From Hesseltinella vesiculosa (lineage: Eukaryota; Mucoromycota; Mucoromycetes; Mucorales; Cunninghamellaceae): a stretch of DNA of 64,000 nucleotides. The first letter of the stretch is position 1. Each line of letters starts with the position of its first letter. The translations under genes were made by a program, and so were the position numbers. Location of the stretch: the NCBI GenBank assembly GCA_002104935.1, contig MCGT01000001.1:1381001-1445000 (forward strand), written 5' to 3'. The notes beneath the pieces were generated by a model. The model did not search any database, was not told the DNA's origin, and worked only from the letters and a program-made list of their open reading frames with translations. This document shows, piece by piece, positions 10,336 to 22,412 of this stretch.

Positions 10336-12909
10336 ATGGCCAAGAAGAAAAGCTCCAACAATGACTTTATCATGACCATCGAAGACGATGATCAATTCTC
10401 TGACAACATGGAGGAAGATATTGAAGAACAACAAGAACAGCCTAGCAAAAAGTCCAAAAAGAAACAGCAGCAGCAACCCGAAAGAGACTTTGATCATCAA
10501 TTCACATTTGCCATTGATGGTGGCGGCACCATTGGTATTGCAAAGCCATGGGATTTCACTGCAGCCCGTGATATGCTCAAGCAGCGTGTAAGAAACGACG
10601 CCCTCCATCATCATTCTCAACTCACCGTCTTTTTCACAGGCCGTTGAGCATGCTGATATTGATGATATCATTTCTAACAAGCGCAAACAAGTGAAGAAAG
10701 AGAAAAAGATGGCCAAGGCCTTGGAGCAAGGTAAGGAAGGCAAGGAGAGTTCCTCTCTGAGACTCCTTTTGGCTCATCCTTGCTTTTTTTTTCTTTCAAA
10801 GCCCAAGCTGACGACGACGAACAACCGGATGCTGTGCTGGACGATGAGGACGACGACGTTGCCGCTGACGGTTTTGGCGGTGGTGCTAAAGATACTGTCC
10901 GAAAGGAAGAAGAAAATGAAGAGGAAGAAGACAGCGACGATGATACTGAATCAGAAGATGACGGCCAAGACGACATGGTGCGCGGTGGCCAAGAATCCGA
11001 TGACGACGTAGAAGAAACGGAAGAAGAACGCCAGGTAGGAAGGCGAGAGAAAAAACACCTCCCATCCATCGTCCTCACCGGCTGTTTTATTTTTGGTTGC
11101 GACTGACATAGCGCAAGGAAGCCTACTTTGCCCCTGAAGCAGAGAACGAGACCCAAGAACATCAAACATTCACGACGATGAACGTTTCACGACCCATCCT
11201 GAAAGGCTTGTCCAACATGGGCTTTATTAAGCCCACCGATATCCAATCTCGCACGATCCCCATCGCTCTGCTCGGCAAAGATATCTGTGGTGGGGCCGCC
11301 ACTGGCTCTGGTAAAACGGCTGCCTTTGTCATTCCCATCTTGGAACGTCTGCTGTATCGCCCTCGCCAAACTGCTTCTACCCGCGTCTTGATTCTGTGTC
11401 CTACCCGTGAATTGGCTGCCCAGGTCCACAGTGTAGCCTCCAAACTCGGCACATTCACCGATATTACATTTTGTCTGTGTGTTGGTGGCCTCAGCGTTAA
11501 AAAACAAGAAGCCGATCTGAAACTCAAGCCTGATGTGGTTGTTGCCACACCCGGTCGACTGATCGATCATTTGCGCAACTCCATGGGCTTTGGCCTGGAT
11601 AGCTGCGAAATTCTCGTGATGGACGAAGCTGATCGGTAAGGAGAGGAGGCAGGAGGAAGCGGATGGCGTCTTGATTGACATGTTCTCCTGTTTAGTATGC
11701 TGGAAGATGGGTTTGCCGATGAATTGGGCGAAGTCATCAAGGCGTGCCCCAGCTCGCGCCAGACCATGCTCTTTTCCGCAACCATGACCGACAATGTGGA
11801 CCAGCTGATCCGCATGTCGCTGCGCAACCCTGTGCGTCTCTTCATCGACAAGACCAACCAGGCCGCCAGCCGCTTGGTGCAAGAATTTGTGCGTGTGCGT
11901 GCCAACCGTGAAGGCGACCGTTCCTCCATCTTGCTAGCGCTCTGCCGCAAAGTCTTCAAGCACAACACCATCATCTTTTTCCAGTCAAAGGCTGCTGCCC
12001 ATCAAATGAAGATTCTGTTTGGCCTGGTGGGGCTCAACGCTGGTGAACTGCATGGCAACCTTACTCAAGAACAGCGTCTGGCCTCCCTCGAACAGTTCCG
12101 CGATGGCCAAATCGACTATTTGCTTGCCACCGATCTTGCTGCCCGTGGGTTGGATATCAAGGGCATCGATACTGTCATCAACTACAACATGCCTACTCAA
12201 TTTGCGCAATATCTCCACCGTGTCGGCCGTACCGCTCGTGCTGGTCGCAATGGCCGGTAAGGCCCCCCCCCCAAGCTATGAAAGTGAATGTTGCTGATTG
12301 TTCTCCTTCCTTTTATTTTTCCATAGATCGGTGACACTTGTTGGTGAACAAGATCGTAAAATGCTCAAGATGGCCATCAAATCCGCTGAAAAATCCCAGG
12401 TCAAGAACCGCCTCCTTCGACCCGAGACGGTGCAGAAATACCGTGCCAAGATCGACAGCCTGTCTACACAGATCAAGGAAGTGCTGCAAGAAGAAAAGGA
12501 AGAACGGGCGCTACGCATGGCTGAGATGGAGCTCAAAAAGTCTGAAAATATGCTTGAACACAGCCAAGAAATCTATTCCCGCCCTGCCCGAACCTGGTTC
12601 CAAACCGAGACCGAAAAGAAGGCCGCTCAGCAAGAAAAGAAGCCCGAGCAATTCAAAAAGAAAAAGGATGCCAGCAACCCGAACGAGGTATAAGAAACGG
12701 ACCCCGCCCTTTCAATTGCAAAGGAAGCTCAACCTTCTATGTTTGCTTCCCAATAGGTACATGGAAGATACGACGGGTTGTCCCGCAAGAAACGAAGAAG
12801 ACTCCAGGCCATGGATGAGGACGAAGACATGGAAAAGGATGCCCGGAAACAAGTCCTGGCTGCCAAGCGCCATAAAAAATCCACCAAACCTCGCAAAATC
12901 AAAGCCTAG
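10336..12909 (+). CDS. DRS1: DEAD-box ATP-dependent RNA helicase of 60S ribosome biogenesis
   Basis: Seven exons (10336-10587, 10640-10730, 10802-11034, 11112-11635, 11696-12256, 12327-12687, 12757-12909) give 724 residues, close to yeast Drs1. The N-terminal third is acidic/basic low complexity typical of nucleolar helicases. The core has the Q motif, ATGSGKT (I), PTRELAAQ (Ia), TPGRL (Ib), DEAD (II), SAT (III), ARGLD (V) and [10 protein letters not shown] (VI). The C-terminus is a Lys-rich coiled coil containing [14 protein letters not shown], a Drs1/DDX27 hallmark. It acts in the nucleolus on 27S pre-rRNA processing. The start is the ATG of MAKKKSSNN; the same frame is open upstream but reads through an A run. 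The intron after residue R of DEADR splits the DEAD box region. Confidence 0.97.
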
Positions 12910-13339
12910 ACACGCCTGCATTCTATCTAATAAACGACACACCTCATTAAAAAGATGCAGTTCGGAAAAATGGCCGTGTACGCCACGCCATTTCTTTTAT
13001 ATAACAAAAGGACGGTCGAAGACGGTAGCTTCTAAGAAACAGGATACCAACGACTTGGGAGAGGGTGGAAGCAGAGAACGACCATCAGCGTGTTCTGATT
13101 GGCCGCGCCACGTTGCTGCCATGATTTGGCCAATCAGACCAACTGCTAAACCCTTTTCAAAGGGCACAGAAAAACAAAAAGCAAGTGCGTGCGAAATGAT
13201 TTTTAGTGCATGTTTGCTATCCTCCAAGCGGTCCGAAAGAGTTGTCCTTTTAATCATTGTCGTTTGTCACCATTTTGTACTGGTGTGAAAAATTTGGGGC
13301 GAATGTAGTTAGCCAATATTGCACTGTGATTTTTGATCA
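12910..13339. other. DRS1 3' flank leading into accessory island
   Basis: No gene seen. It contains a CCAAT-like pair (ATTGG at about 13099 and CCAATCA at about 13130) and unremarkable AT-rich sequence. Confidence 0.5.
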
Positions 13340-13545
13340 GATCGCCTGGGGGTCCCCTGGCGAAAATGGCCGATTTTACATTTTTTGAGCCGGTGAATCG
13401 GAGGTGTCAAAATAAAACGAATCGAAAGTTGGCTGGGCGACATTCACCAATCGACCTGAGTTTTTCAGCACCATCATTATTCATGCATTTGTGTTCCCTT
13501 ACAAAACTTCAGACCGATCTGATGACTCAAAAATGCTGTGCAGCA

Positions 13546-13578
<33 letters not shown>

Positions 13579-13645
13579 AAAATGCAATGTAGAAACTGGA
13601 GATCAAATTCAATTTCCGCACAATGCCGTTCATTCTTGGCTAGTG
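13340..13645 (+). repeat. Dispersed repeat, copy A
   Basis: Starts near TGGGGGTCCCCTGGCG. Its landmarks are a CGATTTT stretch, GGTGAATCGGAGGTGTCAAA, AGTTGGCTGGGCGAC, TTCACCAATCGACCTGAG, a long T run (about 27) and AATTTCCGCACAATGC. The same landmarks in the same order recur at 19776-20062. Partial copies lie on the other strand at 60070-60206 and 28397-28480. GGTGAA and TTCACC within the unit can pair as a hairpin. No ORF is conserved between copies, so a short non-autonomous element is the simplest reading. Confidence 0.85.
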
Positions 13646-13757
13646 CACGCACCTATTAATTTTTTAAAAAAAATGGGTTGAGTGCTAAACTTTCCATCTC
13701 AGATTCTTGCCTTGGCCGATTTTTTTTTGATTCCTCATACACAACCACGCTTTCGAC

Positions 13758-16026
13758 TTACTTTTTTAGCTTCCCAAGATCGATAAAGGCAAACACGTTG
13801 TCAGGTTCAGGGAGCCTAGGTCGTTCAGCCACAGGCTGGGCACTGGTTTGCTCGGCAGGCGAAGGATCGGATATTGGCTGTGCGGCGGCAACGGCTTCAG
13901 AGTGACCTTGAGGTAGAGGCGACTGGTTGGCAGCTTGTCGTTGTCGAGCGGGCAAAAGATGATGGAGAACATAGTGGTGTAAAAGTGTCGTCATGCCATC
14001 CTTGTTAAACTTTGTATAGCGGGGCTTGTACGATGGGATGGGCAGCAAAGTAAAGACACGAGATGCAGGCTTGATGAATATGGTTGGCGGAGCAAACGTG
14101 CCTGTAGTAATTTGATTCTGTGCTTCTTGTACTTTTTTCCGGACGACATCTAACGTTTGGGGGGCTGAAGGTGTGTGGCATCCGTCGTGTATCCAGGATG
14201 GCTTTGTCGTTGATGATTTTGGTGACAGCAAATGCTAGGCGGCTTTTTTTTCTGGTGTGGCAGTTTTTTCCATTCGGGCAGCTCGGAAAGCCAGTGTCGA
14301 GTCCATGGGACCAAGGCATGGTCCTGGGGTTCCGTTTGCTGTTCTTGATCACCTTCGTTCCACGCTTCAGTATTTGACAGCATGGATGCAAGCACTGGCA
14401 AGAAGAAATGAGGGTAGGTTGCGAGGGTGGTTGAGGTGATGGAGTAGCGCTCAACTTCTTGTTGATCAATTTCCATGCGTGACAAGCCTATCTTTCCAAC
14501 GGATTCATTCATGTTGGTGTCAACCGACATTACATCGTTGTCACTCGCGTCACGTTCGCCTTGCATGGCACCAGGTAACAATGCGGCAGCCGATGATGTG
14601 GAGGCCATTGGAACTGGCGCTTAAAGCCAGCAGCTGAAGATGGAGCTTGCGAGCGAGTAGCATACCGACGGCGACGGTTTCAGTTTTCTTGGACTTCTCT
14701 ACCGTATCTTGTTGCAGCTGGTGATCCATCTTGTCATAAGCGGGCTCGAGGAGAAGCCGAAAATCTCGGGTCACAACTGCAACGGCGTCTCTGATCCTTG
14801 TCAGAAGCGGTTCTTTGACAGACTTGAATTCGGGCCATTCAGCAACAAACTTTGGATCGGCAGCCACTTTTTAATACACATGGAGCGCATATGAGTGGCA
14901 TCGGCTACGGGTTACATCCTATGAAGAGGGGGAATAGAGTGAGTGCAAGTGTCTATGCCAGCCCTTTGCCCATGACCCACTTACAGTACGTGCAGCCTAC
15001 GCTGCAGGTCGGCATGAAGGTACAGTATGTCGTCGCAAACCCTTGGAAGTTTTCTGCCACATGGTTTCTCCATGCAGTTACATTTTCTTCCGCTGTCGAG
15101 GAGAGTACAGATCCAGTGAGGCTTACAGCGGGACGACCAACTGGCGAGGACAATTTTGAGCAGAATGTCTGGCGTGGCTCGGTTGATTCTTCGGCTGGTG
15201 GGTCAAACGAGGCTCGGAATGTAGTAAACGAGGCAAGTAATGCTTCTCGGAAGGAAGGTGATAGTGTTGACGTATTTGTAAGCTGCATACCCAACAGAAG
15301 CTGGTTGATCGCGTGAAAAAAGGGCTTGGTGAAGATCACAGGCGGCACAGGTTCGTTGGCGTTGATCAAGTTGGTCACAAAATAAAGCCTAAACGTGCTG
15401 GCCATGATATTCATGTCAGTATTGTACATGACGACGTTTTTGATGCCATCTATGAACTTATTCTTAGTTGCATCATCCATGGCAAAGTCCACGTTGTTGG
15501 AAGGTGTGGAGAGAGTGTGTTTGATCAGCGACTGAAGACCATGCTTCAAAATACTTGTCCTCGTGGTTCCCCACATCGCTGACTTGGTTATCACGCTTGT
15601 GGCTCGGACATTTGTGACTGGAGGACTTGGAATGGGTTTTTACAGCACGGCGGCTAGCTTCGGCGGCCTCGTGATAGCCAGCGTCATCCAAAAGCTTGGC
15701 TTCATGTAGACAGACGGGACAATCAGGCAGGTCTTTGTGGAACTCCAGATCTCGCTGGAATTTTTTTTGTGCCCTTTGTTTCTCTTTCTTCTCATCGACC
15801 AGTTGTTTTCTCTCCGTCGTCGACTTTGCTTTTCCTGTACGTTGACGCTTTGCAGCTAAACAAAAAAAAAAATAGACGTTTCAAGTGAGTGTATTTATTA
15901 TTTATGAAGGTTCGTACCTGATTCATCTCGATCTGATTCCTCCAGATCTTCATCTTCATTTTGATCTTCGCGCAGATCTCTTTCTGTAAACTTTTCGTCT
16001 TTAAACTGGTGAACTATGAGCGTCAT
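13758..16026 (-). pseudogene. Frameshifted multi-exon ORF, probably from a fungal repetitive gene family
   Basis: Begins at ATG 16026 (exon 16026-15918, then from 15855) with an acidic N-terminus, a Lys-rich segment and a possible zinc-binding patch (CPVCLHEAKLL ... HKCPSHK). The frame changes near 15.5 kb into a long open stretch (15594-14953, FAMDDATKNKFIDGIKN...). It continues around 14867 (AADPKFVAEWPEFKSV) and changes again near 14.25 kb into VRKKVQEAQNQ ... SRVFTLLPIPSYKPRY. It ends at 13758 beside an intact GTAAGT donor with no convincing next exon before repeat copy A. At least two frame breaks and the missing 3' part indicate decay. The overall pattern recalls repeated Mucorales ORFs whose full forms may have a transposase-like C-terminus; that is inference from memory, not shown here. 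Confidence 0.5.
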
Positions 16027-19000
16027 GGTGTCGTGGTGAGGTGAGAAAAAACAAAAAGAAGAAAGGTATCGCAGCACAAAAAAGGAACAAAAAAAAAAAC
16101 TTTCACACAAACGCTGAGCTTGAAATTAGTCATGCAACTTGGGCACCCCCTTTATTGAAATCAGAAATGATACAAAGAGAGAGATAAGCTGAAATTCCCC
16201 ACACCGCTTCACGTTGAAGGCTGTCAACGCATCACATAGTAATATATTATGCTCTTCATCCTCTAGAGAAGAAAGCGTCTTACCACAAGAAAGAAGTATC
16301 CAAAAAAGGGCCTGAAAATGACCAGAGCCAAAGAAATAACCCTGAGCATTCTTGGTGCCGATATCACAGCGTATGGGACTACATGTACACTATTTATGAG
16401 AACAAAAACTCATGATCCCAAGATGTGCTTTCCTGAGAACGCAACAACGCAAAAAAATGTGCGACATTGTTGATCATGCTTTTTTTTTAAAAAAAAAGGC
16501 AGCAAACGCACAGCACTTTGAGCGAAGATGTGAAAATGATCGACGGTGCCTGCCCAGCCAAGTTGACAGCTGTTTCATTTTGAGCGCCTCCATCTTCAGC
16601 CTCTAACTCTGAAGGTTTGATAGCCGTTGGCATAAACAAGATATGGCAAAGAAGAGCCGTGAATTCAGCACGGGAGACAAATCCGAGCGATCCCGCTGCA
16701 TAGAGCGTTTTAGTCATTTTTTCTTTATCGTGGAAGGATTTTCATCGACTTGCTAGTGTGTCCATTTTACCCAATTTCATTTTATCTGTCGTCATGTAAC
16801 ATCAAATCCTATTGACCATGACTTTACCGATGGAAGACATACCTGGTGGGGATAAAATGAGCCGAATGCAATTTACGCTGAAGCAATTGCTGATAGCTGC
16901 GTCCCCTTCGGCTTGCACATGTCGTTTCTCATGATGCTTAGGCACATGAATGAGACAAGAATTATATTAGAACTTGGTGCTTCTCGCAGAGTAGCTGGGT
17001 ATGCTCTGCCAAATCGCCATTTTGGCATGAGCAAAATGTCATCTTGAATCTGGCAGCTTTGGCAGCAACCATAGAACCTTACTCATGCTCACGCATAGGT
17101 TGTTTGCGTGATGAGTGGCCAGCTCTGAAAAAATAAACAAAAAGGAAGAGAATAAAGAACGCACCCACACTGAAAATGAGCTACTTAGTTTTTTTTTTTT
17201 TTTTTCTTCTTTCGTCCGTTCAGGATCCCTAGGATTCTGATGCCTCCAACGCACGATCGCTTCATGTTCATTAAAACTGAACAAAGTTGTCTTCAAAGAG
17301 GCTTCGCCAATATAAGCTCTTTTCTAGTCAATATGGCAGGCACTCAGCTACAACAAAAAATAAAACTACATGCGACTGATGGCACTGGCACTGGTAAAGT
17401 CCTCATTGCAGGTCAAAAAAAACAAAGCAAGCTGCTCTCATCGCAGATTGAAATTCTCAAAATAAAACTGTCACGAAAGACAACCTCTGCTGAGATTGAA
17501 GTTAGGTCTTTTTCATTTTTCAGTAATAGGGGAGCTTCAGAGACTGAAGCAAAGTCTTTTTCATTTTTCAGTAAAATAAGAGGGTGAAGCTTGTCCTGAA
17601 GAAGGAAGAATACCCTATGCCAAGGCAATGACGGACATGTGGCTACCGTCCTGCGCATCATTCTCGTAATGCCTCCTCAAACTCAAAAGAGTCAGGAGTT
17701 TATAGGCAGGCCCTTCACTTCAAAAGGGGCTTCAGTGAAGAAAAAAAAAAAACCTGAACGGAATCGTCCTGTATTTATACTTTTTCATTTTTTTTGACCC
17801 GGTTCCTTGACTTGCCAAAAGGAGAAGCCCCTGGTCACGTGCCTAAGAACGAATTGTGGGACAATGAAACCGCCTTTCACGGCAACAACTGCACCCTTTT
17901 TTGTGTTGTTCATGACAATGTGGCTATTGCTCGTGACATAGGAACAGTCATTTCAGTTTACAGATACACCTGCCATTACAATATTCCCCTAATGTATCAT
18001 ATCATTGCGCAATAAATCAGTTTCTGGCAATGATGTATGGGGACGCAGTTTTCCAAGTCTTGAGAATGACACGCCACACATAACTTCCTAATGACAGCTC
18101 CATCCAGTATCCATGATTGCCATCTAATACATTTTCTGATAAAGATGTGGATGATGATCCTTCATCTATAAAAGCATATCGCTGTATGTAATGGATCATT
18201 AAAGATTCAGGGAAACATGGCCGCAACACGGTATAAATGTTGCACTTGGCCAATTAAAAGAATTGTCTGAAAGATGTGGCATCAGGATTAACCCTTGCTG
18301 TTGAAACAGAATTGGCGCTTTTTTGATCCTATGAGGTACAAGGTTGGCCGGTAATGCACCAACTCGTGGCATACCCACAGAACAACGCCGACGTCAGCAC
18401 TTACAAGAATGCCTGTCGTGCCAGGAGAGGGCATGACGAGACTCCGGTCCAGATTGATCACGCAGGCATCAGCGCCATTTCCGACTTGATGGTAAATGTC
18501 ACAGACGCCATTGCCCTTGCCACTCGTGTAGCTGGCACGTGGACGGTACGACCTTCGCTGAATAAAAAGCGTCACCTATTTTTTATTTTTTTTTTTGGTG
18601 ATTGACATGGCACAAGAGGCTTTTATTTCTGTTGATGAATGAGACTAGAGCAACAGTAGAGATGGCTAAACGGCTGTCTTGGCAATTGGAAATGAAGAAA
18701 ATATGGTTGCCATCACGAGCAAAGTGGCAGTGCCTGTCAATGACAACATCATTGTTGAAGAAAAAAACAGTGGATTACGATTGCTGATCTGCCTTTTTTG
18801 AGCATACTCTGGCGTCACTGATTGGTGACAATCCTTGCGATGTAAACAAGTGGAATGACATGTCACGTGCATTTCATCTTCGAGAAAATGAGTGGACCAT
18901 CCGCGTCTTTGACACAACTTTGACAGCAAAAATTGTGCGGCTCATCAGCGACAGGATCTCCGAGACAAAGCGAGAGGGGCGATAACGGGGCAGATAATCA

Positions 19001-19775
19001 TCCGTCGCAGCAGGTTTGGTGATGATATTGTTGCCCATACCCTCAAGCCTTTGCGAAACTAGAGCCATACCAATATCGTGCACAAAAGGCAGTAACGATC
19101 GCTCCTCAAAATGGTCACTTTTAAGGGCAGATTTAGCGATCCTGGGCATGCTAAAGTATTGCCAAAGTGCTTTGCTTGACATCTGGCAGGAATAGAATGC
19201 ACGTTGGGAGTGTCGCTGCTACTTCAAGGGCACAGAGAGCAAGTATAACTCGTGCATATATTCTGTCATACCCGTTCCCTGACCATGCTACCTTTGACTT
19301 TTCCTCCGCTTACAATCAGGACGTGATTTGTCATTCTTTGCTGCATGGATATCCTTGATGTTCCAGCTACTGCCATCCCTGTGAAAAGAATGATATTATC
19401 CTTTTCTATTCATATTCGTAATAACCCTTGCATCTTGCACTATTGCCTTGCTCCAATGCAGATGCAGTCGCCAAGGATTCAAGTTGGTCGTTGACGGAAT
19501 GAAGAAAGATTAGCATCGGGATCTACAGATCAATGGCAAGAGCAAAAGGCATGGTTGCTTGACATTACGATTAATGATGTGATGCTGTTGCAGTTCTTGT
19601 TTTTACTTTATTATATGGATGCCATCCAAAAGGCGAACAAAAAAAAAAAGTTCGTTGACAAAGGAACATTTCAACACCGAAAAAAAGTATAACCATACCA
19701 AGGATCCAGTAGTCTCGGTAAATTCAACTCATAGGCATTTCTCGAAGAAATTTTGCTCTGCGGATTTTGGCCAGG
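16027..19775. other. Gene-poor accessory sequence
   Basis: No intact gene could be assembled. Short frames on both strands break off without splice continuity. A tandem duplication of about 21 nt around TCTTTTTCATTTTTCAGTA occurs at about 17508-17574. On the minus strand, protein-like but interrupted frames at about 19180-18600 (for example FEERSLLPFVHDIGMALVSQ, then SFHLFTSQGLSPISDARVCS) suggest further decayed mobile or duplicated genes. Confidence 0.4.
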
Positions 19776-20062
19776 TCGTCTGGGGGTCCCCCTGGCGAAA
19801 ATGGTCGATTTTTCGTTTTTTTAAGCTGGTGAATCGGAGGTGTCAAAATAATACTGGTCGAAAGTTGGCTGGGCGACCTTCACCAATCGACTTGAGTTTT
19901 TCAGCACCATCATCATTTATGCATTTGCGCTCCCTAACAAAATTTCAGGTAGATCTAACACTCAAAAGTGCTGCGTAGCTCTTTTTTTTTTTTTTCAAAA
20001 TGAAAATGCAGAAACTGGTGGTCAAATTTCAATTTCCGCACAATGCTGGTCACTTAAACCTC
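19776..20062 (+). repeat. Dispersed repeat, copy B
   Basis: Same landmarks and order as copy A at 13340-13645, same orientation: GGGGTCCCCCTGGCGAAAAT, AGCTGGTGAATCGGAGGTGT, AAGTTGGCTGGGCGACC, TTCACCAATCGACTTGAG, a T run, then CAATTTCCGCACAATGC. It lies directly beside the pogo-like relic at 20098-20345. Confidence 0.85.
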
Positions 20063-20097
20063 GATATTAAAAAGTCATCCAAAAGCCAACGTCACCC

Positions 20098-20345
20098 TTG
20101 ACAAACGGTTCCAATGCTGGTGATCACATCTTTCGATGTCATGCATGTTTCAATGTCACTCTCCACACCTTGGCTTGTCAAAAGCAGCTCAAAAATGTTC
20201 AGAAGCAGATCGAAGCAAAAAAAAGTTTCTGATTTTTTCCACTCTTCTGACGGAAATGCCATATGAAGCAATAAATCCAAACTAATAACTTTTATTTTTT
20301 CGAAAATCCCAAATCCATTTTTATAAGTTTAAATGATATTGACTG
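20098..20345 (+). mobile_element. Relic of pogo-like transposon 3' end (transposase C-terminus plus terminal sequence)
   Basis: Read on the plus strand it encodes a degenerate version of the last residues of the transposase at 62959. FRSRSKQKKVSDFF here corresponds to IRSRSKQNKVSDFF there, and PMLVITSFDVMHVSMSLS aligns with the segment before it. The following noncoding stretch, 20278-20345, is the reverse complement of 62878-62950 with few mismatches (shared CAGTCAATATCATTTAAAC and AAAAATGGATTTGGGAT). Only about 250 bp of the element remains. Confidence 0.85.
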
Positions 20346-21907
20346 TGTTCAAGATGTCATTGAGGTTGTGTCGAATATTTTTTGACACGACAGCCAGGTT
20401 TCCTTTTGACACTTCGCTGGATAAAATTGACGCCAGCTGGGTTAGTGGACGGTTCAGATCTTTGTTCCCCAAGATTCTCATTTCCACGGCGTCACCAAAC
20501 AACATCTTGATTCGCTCCAGTTCACCCAAGACTTTTCCAGTTGGGCAAATGGATGACATAGTGTTGACGTAAACAGAGGTGATCTTCGGATCTTGGTGTA
20601 GCAGGAGAGCTAATGCAATGTGTTTGAACAGTCGCGAATCAATGAAACTTGCCTTGTCAGAATCCATTTTTTTTTTGAGAGCCGTCCAGGTTTGCCAATG
20701 TATAAATGGTCAGCGGCTGACAGTACATTGGTGCGGCCAAAACGACGAGGCACGGACCAACAGATTCGTAGATGGGTGATGGAATTGTGAACGCAGCTGG
20801 CGAAGTTGATAAATGACGTTAAGGCGCTCAGCCAGAGAGGCACTGCGGTCTTGAACGGTTGTGAATGATAAATTCATGTTTTCGGCATCGACAAATACAC
20901 GGAGACCTTGACCATGCTAGACATGACTCTAGTTAAAAATAATACAGAGGCGTTATACACTAAGTAAGGCACGGGCATCCATGGTCGTTGATCCAATCGT
21001 GAGTTTCTGGCCATCCAATGTGTCGATCACACCAGTGGACTCACGTTTGTATGCTGAGAAAGGTGCTGGTGTAGATCGAGGTTTTTGTATGGGATATCTC
21101 GGTGGATATCATGCGTGGGTTGTCAGCCATAGACTTCCATGGTGTTAACCAGGATTGACCGCCCGCTGTCTTCATTCATAATGATGCACCCTGCCAAAGC
21201 CTGTGCGCAAGCGAATTTCGCGCCAGATTGTTGGTCCCAGTCTGCATAGAGAAGGACGCAAACGTTCTGGTCGATTTCGGTGTAGACTCGCGTTGCCAAG
21301 AGACGTTGGAAGGGGGATGTGTGGACCATGTTTGCCGATGAGGTCTTGACCGGTTCAGCACATTCATCATCGGTGCTTGCAGAGAGGGTAGGTCAAGGGG
21401 AACATTCATACAGCTTTCCAACGACACTCTTGCCGTTTGCAGGGTATGTCAAGGCATTGTACTCGGCTTTGAGTGGGCTGTCGTTGTGCTCGATCAATGC
21501 CATTGGTTCAAGCCCTATTTTTTCAAGTATCCATCATGCGTTGTTGGCTATTTCCTCGTTCGTTGTCCTCAAAGACTGGGCAGAGGCAGATGCGGCGGCA
21601 TGATGATGGCAGGGACGGCAAGCCTCAAGCATCATTAAAGACCTTCAAGGTGGCAGGCATGGATCACTGCCTGGTTTTATGTATGGCGAGGCCTGCCGCT
21701 TGCATGTCATGGGCTTCGTCAACGGACAATGGCAATGTTGAGCTCTCATAATCGCCTGCAGAGGCTGCTTCACCTACAATGAATGGATAAATGAAAATGA
21801 ATGAGCGGACGATCATGGATGTTGTGCATCCACTTGCCTTGACCAATCTGTTGGACTTCGATCCATGAACTATAGTTAAAAAATGAGGCTGTAGTACCAT
21901 TGTCTCG

Positions 21908-21939
<32 letters not shown>

Positions 21940-21960
21940 TTTCCCAAACAAAGGCTGTAG
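20332..21960 (-). pseudogene. Possible decayed multi-exon gene of unknown function
   Basis: Coding-like minus-strand frames occur in order: EPMALIEHNDSPLKAEYNAL at about 21510-21400, ANMVHTSPFQRLLATRVYTE at about 21340-21123, STPAPFSAYKRESTGVID at about 21085-20975, LRVFVDAENMNLSFTTVQDR at about 20910-20690, and SDKASFIDSRLFKHIALALL to the stop at 20332. One in-frame TGA lies between VSR and PFIHWQTW just before 20.68 kb. The last codons and the TAA come from the transposon terminal sequence. No family was recognised. The exon order is suggestive only. Confidence 0.35.
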
Positions 21961-22412
21961 CATATTTCCATTGATGATTCTTACTTAACGACGTCTTGGT
22001 CTTAACATCGTGTCCATGGCACAGAAGGTGAATGATGAGATGTTTTTATTTTGGAATAAAAACCAGGAATCAAGAAGGGGTGGTGATCGTGAGAACGGGA
22101 AAGGGATCAGTTTATTGCAGCTGATCAAAAAAACAAAAAAAAATGATAAAAAATGCAGCCTGGCGTCGAAATTGAACAGGCGACGGAAGAGCGCATTTGG
22201 AAGTGGGGGAAGGGCTGCCCAGCGTCTGTGCCACTGTTCAAGCGAGATTTGTCTTTGCTGTCATCCCTTTGAAGTCTGCGCCATCGAGCAGGTTTATTAC
22301 TGTGTACATTTTGTGACTATTTACAAATGATGCTTTAGAAAAAAAAAGGGGGACAACCGACGGAGGCTGACTGCACAGTTTTCCTTTTTTTTTTTTTTTT
22401 TTTTTTTGCAGA

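Noticed and set aside
16027..19200. Possible OrfB/Fanzor-type RuvC or zinc-ribbon motifs in the accessory island
   Set aside because: Read in all frames, I could not find the expected catalytic acid blocks or a CxxC...CxxC ribbon, so no such nuclease is called.
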